Positions 8,360-13,514 of a DNA stretch of 13,514 nt are shown here, piece after piece. Below the pieces are notes generated by a model. That model was given only the letters and a program-made list of their open reading frames with translations. It did no database searches and was not told where the DNA came from. The translations under genes were made by a program, and so were the position numbers. Location: positions 1-13,514 of the forward strand of contig DATEQV010000106.1 of NCBI GenBank assembly GCA_035272265.1. The letters run 5' to 3'. The stretch comes from Acidisphaera sp035272265. Lineage in GTDB: Bacteria; Pseudomonadota; Alphaproteobacteria; Acetobacterales; Acetobacteraceae. The first letter of the stretch is position 1, and each line of letters opens with the position of its first letter.

Positions 8360-8551
8360 TTACTGAGGCGCGACCAACGCGTGGACGAAGGCGTACCCGA
8401 CGATCGGGATGGCGATGACGACATAAACGCGCAGCAGGATGAGCAACGCAACGGTTCCACGCCCCAGGCGGCGGCGTGGGAGCTTTCGTTGCGTCGCGAC
8501 CGCAAGCTGACTTGGTTCAAGCGCGCCGATCAGCGTCGGATCGTATTGCAC
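8360..8551 (-). CDS. 63-aa single-span membrane protein coupled to the Nramp transporter
   Basis: This small gene starts with GTG at 8551 on the minus strand, ten bases after the stop of the transporter gene, and ends in TAA. A consensus ribosome site AGGAGG (8558-8563) sits six bases before the start and overlaps the transporter's TAG stop, which strongly supports real translation and coupling. The product has a polar N-terminal 20 residues, a basic patch RKLPRRRLGR (22-31), one transmembrane helix (about 33-59, TVALLILLRVYVVIAIPIVG onward) and a very short tail. The positive-inside rule predicts a cytoplasmic N-terminus. I do not recognise a family. Context suggests an accessory or regulatory subunit of the metal transporter; this is inference. 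Confidence 0.72.
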   Translation of the reverse strand: MQYDPTLIGALEPSQLAVATQRKLPRRRLGRGTVALLILLRVYVVIAIPIVGYAFVHALVAPQ

Positions 8552-8557
8552 GCAGCG

Positions 8558-8563
8558 CCTCCT
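8558..8563 (-). promoter_or_regulatory. consensus Shine-Dalgarno overlapping the transporter stop
   Basis: Read on the minus strand the sequence is TAGGAGGCGCTGCGTG. The transporter's TAG stop provides the first bases of a perfect AGGAGG, which is followed by six bases and the GTG start of the small membrane-protein gene. This is the best ribosome site in the window and is what decides that the small gene is real. Confidence 0.8.
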
Positions 8564-9935
8564 ACTTGCCCAACAGGTTCGGGAAGACAGTGATCAGGCC
8601 GTAGAACGCACCGACCAGGGCGATCGCGATCACGATCGTTCCTCCGGCCAGATTGGCCCGCCAATCATTCGCCAGGTCCTGCATGATCTCGCGGTCGTTG
8701 ACCAGCAGCAGCAGGAAGAGCAGCGCCGGCGCCATCAGCAGGGTGGCGATGACGTTGACCGTCAGGGTCATGGCGAGCAACGGCGCGCCCGGGATCAACA
8801 CGATCGCGGCCGCCACCAGCGTCGAGCCGATCGCCACCCCGTAGAACAGATGCCCGTGCGCGAAGTCGAGGTTCAGGCTGTGTCGTGCGGACACCGTTTC
8901 GGCCAGCGAGTAGGACGAGCTGATCGAGATCGTCATGGCGGCGACCAGACCGGCCTCCACGATGCCAAGCGCAAACAGCGTCGCCCCGGTCGTGCCGATC
9001 AACGGACGCAACGCGGTTGCGAAATCGGCGCCGCTCGCGAATTGCGACACGTCGGCGTGGGCGGCGAACAGCGGCGCGGTCGCCACCACCGTTGCGATCG
9101 CGGCCACGGCTGCCAGGATCGCGCCGATCGCGGTATCCATCCGGCCGTCCGGCAGGTCAGCCCGCGTCAGGCCCTTGTCCACGACCGCGCTCTGCTGAAA
9201 GAAGATCATCCAGGGCGTCACCGTGGCGCCGATATTGGCAAGGACGAGCGTGAAGAAGGCCGTGCCCATGCCGCCCGGCAGCGGCCCCCAGGTGGCGACC
9301 GCATGGGCCAGCGCCGCACCGTCCGGATGCGCCAGCAGGGCCGCCGGAATGAACAGCAGGTTGAACACCGCCAGCGCCATCAGCACGCGTTCCCAGGTCG
9401 CGTAGCGCCGCAAGGCCAGCGAGCAGACCACGAGCACCACTCCGATCGCGACCGAAAGCCACGACGGCAGCCCGAAATACAGACCGCCCGCCTGCACCGC
9501 GATGAACTCGGTGACCAGCGTCAGCACGTTGCCGAACACCAGGTCGCCCATCGCGAAATAGCCCCAGAACGGGCCGAAGCGCTGGAAGATGAGTTCGGCG
9601 TGGCCGCGGTGCGTCGCGACGCCGAGCCGCACCGTCATCTCCTGCACGACGAAGGCCATCAGGAAGGTCAGCAGGATGAACGGAACGAAGAACCCGACCC
9701 CGTATGTCGCGCCGGTGGTCGCGTAGGAGACCATGCTGGGGCCGTCGTTCTCTCCCAGCATGACCAGAACGCCTGGGCCGACCAGCAGCCAGAGCAGCCG
9801 AAGCGAGCGCTTGGCGGAGCGGGCTTTCAGGACCTGCAGGCGATCGCGTGCGCGGAGCAGGTCCTCGCGCGTGATGACCTCCTCGGTTGCTTCGGGGAGT
9901 GCCGCGAAGCCGGCTCGCATTGCGTCGTCGCTCAC
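8562..9935 (-). CDS. Nramp-family divalent metal transporter with variant metal site (NRMT-like)
   Basis: This 457-aa inner-membrane protein has about 11 hydrophobic segments and the Nramp (SLC11/MntH) layout, preceded by a cytoplasmic N-terminus of about 45 residues. The helix-1 motif begins at GPG (53-55) and reads ENDGPS (62-67). Asp64 aligns with the Asp of the classical DPGN motif, but the Pro-Gly-Asn is Gly-Pro-Ser. The helix-6 segment is ANIGATVTPWMIFFQQSA (233-250), so the classical Met-Pro-His is Thr240-Pro241-Trp242. The soft Met ligand and proton-linked His are therefore missing. Such changes are known from Nramp-related proteins including the Mg2+-transporting NRMT group, so Mg2+ or broad specificity is possible. 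The GTG at 9935 follows a GGAGGG site; ATG at 9920 is an alternative. It is divergent from an mntR-like gene. Confidence 0.93.
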   Translation of the reverse strand: MSDDAMRAGFAALPEATEEVITREDLLRARDRLQVLKARSAKRSLRLLWLLVGPGVLVMLGENDGPSMVSYATTGATYGVGFFVPFILLTFLMAFVVQEMTVRLGVATHRGHAELIFQRFGPFWGYFAMGDLVFGNVLTLVTEFIAVQAGGLYFGLPSWLSVAIGVVLVVCSLALRRYATWERVLMALAVFNLLFIPAALLAHPDGAALAHAVATWGPLPGGMGTAFFTLVLANIGATVTPWMIFFQQSAVVDKGLTRADLPDGRMDTAIGAILAAVAAIATVVATAPLFAAHADVSQFASGADFATALRPLIGTTGATLFALGIVEAGLVAAMTISISSSYSLAETVSARHSLNLDFAHGHLFYGVAIGSTLVAAAIVLIPGAPLLAMTLTVNVIATLLMAPALLFLLLLVNDREIMQDLANDWRANLAGGTIVIAIALVGAFYGLITVFPNLLGK

Positions 9936-9992
9936 AGTCCCTCCACGCCGCCGCAGCGGCTTTGGATTGCGCTCAAACCTCTACCGCCGCGG

Positions 9993-10020
9993 AATGTAGC
10001 CGAGGTTACACCTTGGTCAA
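9993..10020 (-). promoter_or_regulatory. sigma70-like promoter of the Nramp gene
   Basis: On the minus strand there is TTGACC (10015-10020) as a -35 box, a 16-base spacer, and TACATT (9993-9998) as a -10 box. A start around 9985 would leave a leader of about 50 bases before the GTG at 9935. The -35 matches five of six and the -10 four of six consensus bases. It is the only AT-richer stretch in this intergenic region. Confidence 0.6.
9995..10010. promoter_or_regulatory. palindromic operator candidate for the MntR-like regulator
   Basis: TGTAGCCGAGGTTACA consists of two 7-base half-sites, TGTAGCC and (on the other strand) TGTAACC, around a two-base centre. They differ at one position only. The palindrome covers the -10 box and part of the spacer of the putative transporter promoter, so a bound repressor would block RNA polymerase. 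DtxR/MntR proteins bind palindromes of about this size as metal-loaded dimers. The link to this regulator is inference. Confidence 0.55.
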
Positions 10021-10031
10021 TAGGCATCTTT

Positions 10032-10062
10032 CGCTTGCCAAGCGCTCACTCCGATGTACAGG
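10032..10062 (+). promoter_or_regulatory. possible mntR-like gene promoter with palindrome
   Basis: TTGCCA (10035-10040) is a five-of-six match to a -35 box, and 16 bases later TACAGG (10057-10062) is a poor -10 box, pointing at the regulator gene. CGCTTGCCAAGCG (10032-10044) is a perfect 5+3+5 inverted repeat overlapping the -35 box. It is unlike the operator candidate at 9995-10010. The promoter call is weak because of the -10. Apart from these sites I see nothing further in the 218-base divergent gap. Confidence 0.3.
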
Positions 10063-10153
10063 CTTCACGTTGGGGCGAGGACTGGGTTCCTGGCAACGAC
10101 CCGTGTGCGTCGCTGCGGTGGCGGCGGATCACACCGAGCGAGGAGAGCGGCTT

Positions 10154-10615
10154 GTGACACGACCCGAGGTCGGTGAACGGTCACCGGCAGCGCTGGAGAT
10201 GCCCGAGGAGCCGATCCAGGCGCTTCGGTTCGGCAAGGCTCGCACGGCGCGGTCGACCGCGGTGCTGGAGGATTATGTCGAACTGATCGCCGACCTGCTG
10301 GCAGTGCACGGCGAGGCGCGCGCCGCCGATGTCGCCAAGCGTCTGGGCGTCGCGCATCCGACCGCAATCAAGTGCATTGCCCGCCTGAAGCGGGAGGGCC
10401 TAGCCACAAGCCGCCCCTACCGCGGCATCTTCCTGACCGAATCGGGCCACGACCTGGCGCGGCGCGTGCGTGCGCGCCATCGGCTCATCGTCGATCTGCT
10501 GCGTGCTGTCGGTGTTCCGAGTGAGGCGGCGGAAGCCGATGCGGAGGGCATGGAGCATTATGCCTCGGCGCCGACCCTCGAGGCATTCGCCCGCTTTCTC
10601 GCTCGGCAGAAGTGA
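10154..10615 (+). CDS. mntR: MntR-type manganese-responsive transcriptional regulator (DtxR family)
   Basis: This 153-aa protein closely resembles E. coli MntR in pattern and length. The N-terminal winged helix-turn-helix spans about 36-98: VLEDYVELIADLL, then AADVAKRLGVAHPTAIKCIA (57-76) as the HTH, then the wing PYRGIFLTESG. The helical metal-binding and dimer part follows. All six ligands used by Bacillus MntR have counterparts here: Asp40 and Glu43 in EDYVE, His109 in ARHR, and Glu131, Glu134, His135 in AEGMEHY. The metal-loaded dimer should repress metal uptake genes. The start is GTG at 10154 behind AGGAGAG (10141-10147); ATG at 10199 is possible but less well placed. It is divergent from the Nramp transporter, its obvious target. 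Confidence 0.92.
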   Translation: MTRPEVGERSPAALEMPEEPIQALRFGKARTARSTAVLEDYVELIADLLAVHGEARAADVAKRLGVAHPTAIKCIARLKREGLATSRPYRGIFLTESGHDLARRVRARHRLIVDLLRAVGVPSEAAEADAEGMEHYASAPTLEAFARFLARQK

Positions 10616-10629
10616 GTAAGCTGATGGCG

Positions 10630-10678
10630 TAGCCTGCGATTTCCGTGGCAGGCACGCGCGCCGCGCCACGATAGGCTA
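10630..10678. other. nested inverted repeats between the regulator gene and paaK
   Basis: TAGCCT (10630-10635) pairs with AGGCTA (10673-10678), and inside it CGTGGC (10644-10649) pairs with GCCACG (10665-10670) around a 15-base GC-rich loop. This could terminate transcription of the regulator gene or form a leader structure of paaK. No T tract follows, so the role is open. Confidence 0.3.
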
Positions 10679-10712
10679 GGCTGGCCGGCCCATAGCCCGA
10701 TCAGGCCACGCC

Positions 10713-12032
10713 ATGACCAAGCGCAACCTCATCTTCGCCGCCGAGCCCGAAACCCTCGACCCGGCCGAGCACCTGTCGCGGAACGAGATCGCTGCACTGC
10801 AGCGCGAGCGTATCCGCCACACGCTGGAGCACGCCTACACGCACGTCGCGCACACCCGCGCCAAGTTCGACGCCGCCGGCGTGCATCCGTCCGACTTCCA
10901 CGACCTGCCCGACCTCGCGAAGTTCCCGTTCACCACCAAGCTCGACTACCGGGACACCTACCCGTTCGGCCTGTTCGCCGTACCGCGCCAGCACTGCGTG
11001 CGCGTGCACGGCTCGTCGGGCACCACCGGCAAGCCGATCGTCGTCGGCTACACGGCGGACGACATCGACACCTGGGCGACGCTGATGGCGCGCTCGATCC
11101 GTGCGGCGGGCGGCAGGCGCGGGATGATCCTGCACAATTCCTACGGCTACGGCCTGTTCACCGGCGGCCTTGGCGCGCATTACGGCGGCGAGCGCCTCGG
11201 CTGCACCGTGGTGCCGATCAGCGGCGGCATGACCGAGCGGCAGGTGCAGCTGATCCACGACTTCCGCCCCGACATCATCATGGTCACGCCGAGCTACATG
11301 CTGGCGATCCTCGACGAGTTCGGCCGCCAGGGCTTTGACCCGGTCGAGTGCTCGCTGAAGGTCGGCATCTTCGGCGCCGAGCCGTGGACCAACGCGATGC
11401 GCGCCGAGATCGAGCGCGCCTTCGACATGCACGCCGTCGACATCTACGGCCTGTCCGAGGTCATGGGCCCCGGCGTCGCGCAGGAATGCGTCGAGACCAA
11501 GGACGGCCTGCACATCTGGGAGGACCATTTCTACCCCGAGATCATCGACCCGGAGACCGGTGCGGTGCTGCCCGACGGCGAGCGGGGCGAGCTGGTGTTC
11601 ACCTCGCTGACCAAGCAGGCGGTTCCCGTGGTGCGCTATCGCACGCGCGACCTGACGCGGCTGTTGCCGGGCACCGCGCGGCCGGGGATGCGCCGGATGG
11701 AGAAGATCACCGGCCGCACCGACGACATGGTCATCCTGCGCGGCGTCAACCTGTTCCCCACCCAGATCGAGGAGCTGCTGCTGGGGCAGGACTGGAGCAG
11801 CGGCCACTTCCGCCTCGTGCTGACGCGCGAGGGACGGCTGGACGCGATGGAGGTCGAGGTCGAGGCCCGCCCCGAATACTACGCCGCCAGCATGAGCGCG
11901 GAGGCGCGCGAGGTCGCCCACCGCATCAAGAGCACGATCGGCGTGTCCGCGAAGGTGTCGATCCTCGCCCCCGGTTCGCTGGAACGCTCGCTGGGCAAGG
12001 TCAAGCGGGTGATCGACAAGCGGGAGTCCTGA
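10713..12032 (+). CDS. paaK: phenylacetate-CoA ligase
   Basis: This 439-aa enzyme of the ANL (acyl-adenylate) superfamily activates phenylacetate with ATP and CoA to phenylacetyl-CoA in the cytoplasm. The length matches PaaK (about 437). Motifs in order are the P-loop SSGTTGKPIVVGYT (101-114), IFGAEPW (219-225), IYGLSEVMGPGVAQEC (244-259), YRTRDL (309-314), GRTDD (334-338) and RGVNLFPTQIEE (343-354). The C-terminal GKVKRVID (428-435) carries the expected lysine region. The ATG at 10713 precedes the conserved N-terminus and has only a weak TCAGG upstream. No other paa genes are in the window, so it is either a solitary copy or acts on another aryl/acyl acid. It converges with the racemase gene. 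Confidence 0.93.
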   Translation: MTKRNLIFAAEPETLDPAEHLSRNEIAALQRERIRHTLEHAYTHVAHTRAKFDAAGVHPSDFHDLPDLAKFPFTTKLDYRDTYPFGLFAVPRQHCVRVHGSSGTTGKPIVVGYTADDIDTWATLMARSIRAAGGRRGMILHNSYGYGLFTGGLGAHYGGERLGCTVVPISGGMTERQVQLIHDFRPDIIMVTPSYMLAILDEFGRQGFDPVECSLKVGIFGAEPWTNAMRAEIERAFDMHAVDIYGLSEVMGPGVAQECVETKDGLHIWEDHFYPEIIDPETGAVLPDGERGELVFTSLTKQAVPVVRYRTRDLTRLLPGTARPGMRRMEKITGRTDDMVILRGVNLFPTQIEELLLGQDWSSGHFRLVLTREGRLDAMEVEVEARPEYYAASMSAEAREVAHRIKSTIGVSAKVSILAPGSLERSLGKVKRVIDKRES

Positions 12033-12040
12033 ACGAACTC

Positions 12041-12078
12041 CGTCATTGCGAGGAGCAACGCGACGAAGCAACCCAGGG
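12041..12078. repeat. alphaproteobacterial-type interspersed repeat (CGTCATTGCGAGGAGC type)
   Basis: The stretch beginning CGTCATTGCGAGGAGCAACG and ending GAAGCAACCCAGGG just after the paaK stop matches, from memory, a short repeat found scattered between genes of many alphaproteobacteria. It contains no gene. Copy number in this genome cannot be assessed from one window. Confidence 0.6.
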
Positions 12079-12108
12079 CCGCGTGAACGTCGCCGGAGCC
12101 GTTTCCTC

Positions 12109-12140
12109 CGTCATGGCCGGCCTTGTGCCGGCCATCCACG
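12109..12140. repeat. second interspersed repeat with a perfect hairpin (ATGGCCGGC...GCCGGCCAT)
   Basis: From CGTCATGGCC to CCATCCACG this looks like another widespread alphaproteobacterial intergenic repeat, the one that often yields spurious peptides starting MAGLVPAIH. The two arms ATGGCCGGC (12113-12121) and GCCGGCCAT (12127-12135) are perfectly complementary with a five-base loop. Confidence 0.6.
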
Positions 12141-12154
12141 GCTTTCTTTCTTTT
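12113..12154 (+). terminator. probable terminator of paaK formed by the repeat hairpin
   Basis: The 9-bp perfect GC-rich stem (12113-12135) is followed, after about seven bases, by the T-rich CTTTCTTTCTTTT (12142-12154). It lies 80 bases downstream of the paaK stop and before the convergent racemase stop. The gap between stem and T tract is longer than ideal, so efficiency is uncertain. Confidence 0.45.
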
Positions 12155-12186
12155 GCAATCAACGTCGCAGGTGGCGGGGCACGCCG

Positions 12187-13323
12187 TCAGCCGAACGCCC
12201 CAGCCGCACCCCACGCCGCAACCTCATCCGGCGGTACGCCGACCCGCGCAAGCACCGCCGCCGCGTCCTCGGGCGGCCGCGGCGCGCTCGGCGGATCGGC
12301 CTCCGTTCGGCTGAACCGCGGCGCCGGCGCGGGGTGCCACGCCTCGCCCACCCGCACGAAGGTTCTGCGTGCAACGTTGTGCGGATGCAGCGGCGCCTCG
12401 TCGAAATCGAGCACGCCCGCCGCGCAGGCGTCGCTGCCCTCCAGCGCCGCCGCCCAATCGTCGCGGGTCCGCGCGGCGAAGATCGCCGTCATCCGCTCGC
12501 GCATCTCCGGCCACGTCTTGCGGTCGTACTGCGACGCCACGAACTTCGCGTCCAATCCGATCCGCCGCACCAGTTCGGCGAAGAACTTCGGCTCCAGCGC
12601 CCCCACCGCGACGTGCCGCCCGTCCGCACACCGATACGTCGCATAGAACGGCGCGCCGCCGTCCAGCAGGTTCGCCGCCCGCTCGTGCCGCCACGCCCCC
12701 GCCGCACGCAGCGCGTAGAACACCGACGACAGCACCGACGCGCCGTCCACCATCGCCGCGTCCACCACCTGCCCGCGCCCCGACCGCTCGCGCTCCCACA
12801 AGGCCGCGGCAACGCCGAACGCCAGGAACATCGTCCCGCCGCCGTAATCGCCCACCAGGTTCAACGGCGGCACCGGCGCGTCCTTCGGCCCGATCGCCGC
12901 CAGCGCCCCCGACAGCGCGATGTAGTCGATGTCGTGCCCCGCCGACTGCGCCAGCGGACCGTCCTGCCCCCAGCCCGTCATCCGCCCGTACACCAGCCGA
13001 GGGTTCCGCGCGGCGCACGCCTCCGGCCCGAACCCGAGTCGCTCCGCCACCCCCGGCCGGAACGGCTCGATCAGCACGTCGGACCGCTCCACCAGCGCCA
13101 TCAGCGCCGCGAGCCCCGCCGACGCCTTCAGGTCAAGCGCGATCCGGGTCCGCCCGCGCATCACCACGTCCAGCTCCGGCGGGATCGGCAGCAGCGGCGG
13201 CGGATCGCCCGTGCGGTCCACGCGGATCACCTCCGCGCCCAGATCGGCCAGCAGCATCGCGCACAGCGGCACGGGGCCGATCCCCGCGATCTCGATCACC
13301 CGCAGCCCGGCCAGCGGTCCCAT
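12187..13323 (-). CDS. alpha-methylacyl-CoA racemase (CaiB/BaiF CoA-transferase family III)
   Basis: This 378-aa soluble protein resembles alpha-methylacyl-CoA racemases (AMACR/MCR), which interconvert R and S 2-methylacyl-CoA in branched-chain and sterol-side-chain breakdown. The N-terminal Rossmann-like part is VIEIAGIGPVPLCAMLLADL (9-28), followed by GAEVIRVDR. The MCR catalytic residues have clear counterparts: His130 in SAGHDIDYIALSG, Asp159 in GDYGGGTMFLAFG, and Glu244 in GALEPKFFAEL. LDVVMRGRTRIALDLK and NLLDGGAPFYATY are typical of racemases rather than formyl- or carnitine-CoA transferases. The length is slightly over the usual 360 because of an Ala/Pro-rich C-terminus. The ATG at 13323 follows GGGAGGGG. 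It converges with paaK; both handle acyl-CoA compounds, but a shared pathway is not shown. Confidence 0.9.
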   Translation of the reverse strand: MGPLAGLRVIEIAGIGPVPLCAMLLADLGAEVIRVDRTGDPPPLLPIPPELDVVMRGRTRIALDLKASAGLAALMALVERSDVLIEPFRPGVAERLGFGPEACAARNPRLVYGRMTGWGQDGPLAQSAGHDIDYIALSGALAAIGPKDAPVPPLNLVGDYGGGTMFLAFGVAAALWERERSGRGQVVDAAMVDGASVLSSVFYALRAAGAWRHERAANLLDGGAPFYATYRCADGRHVAVGALEPKFFAELVRRIGLDAKFVASQYDRKTWPEMRERMTAIFAARTRDDWAAALEGSDACAAGVLDFDEAPLHPHNVARRTFVRVGEAWHPAPAPRFSRTEADPPSAPRPPEDAAAVLARVGVPPDEVAAWGAAGAFG

Positions 13324-13382
13324 CCGTCGCCCCTCCCATAAGACGGCGGACGCTAGTCGCCCGCACGAGGCCGGACTAGCAG

Positions 13383-13514
13383 CCTGTCGGAGTTAGCAGT
13401 TTTGCGGATGAATATGTCGCCAACGGCCACCGGCGGATTCTCTTGTTGTGCAGAACCGCGAAGTATCGAAAGAAATCTCCGATTTGTTCGTGGTTTGTGC
13501 TTAACTCCGACAGG
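13383..13514. repeat. 132-bp stretch bounded by 13-bp inverted repeats (MITE or IS end)
   Basis: CCTGTCGGAGTTA (13383-13395) is exactly repeated in inverted orientation at 13502-13514 (TAACTCCGACAGG), at the very end of the window. The stretch between them is clearly less GC-rich than the rest and holds a small perfect hairpin, AAATC-TCC-GATTT (13473-13485). The pattern fits a short non-autonomous transposable element or the joined ends of an insertion sequence. Whether the inverted repeat continues past 13514, and whether a target duplication exists, cannot be seen. No family is assigned. Confidence 0.6.

Noticed and set aside
8850..10157. Plus-strand open frame of over 400 codons opposite the Nramp gene
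   Set aside because: It runs through the Nramp coding region and the promoter gap, with an Arg/Gln/His-rich composition typical of an antisense frame to membrane-protein codons.
10701..12071. Long antisense open frame opposite paaK
   Set aside because: PaaK motifs are complete on the plus strand, and the antisense product has only low-complexity Val/Asp/Ala/His-rich sequence.
12114..12146. Peptide MAGLVPAIHGF in frame beyond paaK
   Set aside because: This is the well-known spurious translation of an interspersed alphaproteobacterial repeat, not a gene.

Overview
The window looks like chromosomal DNA from a high-GC alphaproteobacterium, most likely of the Acetobacteraceae/Rhodospirillales type. 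The basis is the strongly G/C-ending codons, a gnd-zwf-pgl-rpiA-gntK sugar cluster, and short intergenic repeats of a kind common in alphaproteobacteria. The taxonomic placement is inference; no rRNA or other marker gene is present.

Region 1 (1-7115, all + strand) is a tightly packed operon for glucose and gluconate oxidation through the pentose phosphate pathway. It runs: 3' end of 6-phosphogluconate dehydrogenase (gnd), glucose-6-phosphate dehydrogenase (zwf), a Cof-type HAD phosphatase, 6-phosphogluconolactonase (pgl), ribose-5-phosphate isomerase (rpiA), gluconokinase (gntK), a small DUF962/Mpo1-like membrane protein, an SMP-30-type gluconolactonase, a ROK/polyphosphate-glucokinase-like sugar kinase, and a two-CBS-domain protein. 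Most junctions are stop/start overlaps (ATGA, GTGA or TGATG), so translational coupling is likely. The genes cover two routes to 6-phosphogluconate. One is glucose to G6P (ROK kinase) to lactone (Zwf) to 6PG (Pgl). The other is gluconolactone to gluconate (SMP-30) to 6PG (GntK). Gnd and RpiA then carry carbon to pentose phosphate.

Region 2 (7173-8246, +) is one secreted protein of unknown function that looks like two similar halves.

Region 3 (8360-10615) is a metal-homeostasis module. An Nramp-family transporter with non-canonical metal-site motifs (DGPS and TPW instead of DPGN and MPH) is followed, after a perfect Shine-Dalgarno that overlaps its stop codon, by an undescribed 63-aa single-span membrane protein. 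Divergent from them is an MntR-type DtxR-family regulator with all six expected metal ligands. The gap between the two transcription units holds a sigma70-like promoter whose -10 box is covered by the palindrome TGTAGCC-GA-GGTTACA, a good candidate operator. This module is the most interesting part of the window.

Region 4 (10713-13323) has two convergent CoA-metabolism genes: phenylacetate-CoA ligase (paaK, +) and an alpha-methylacyl-CoA racemase of the CaiB/BaiF class III CoA-transferase family (-). Between them are two short alphaproteobacterial-type interspersed repeats, one forming a strong hairpin followed by a T-rich tract. The window ends at 13383-13514 in a lower-GC 132-bp stretch bounded by 13-bp perfect inverted repeats. 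This is either a small MITE-like element or the remnant/end of an insertion sequence.
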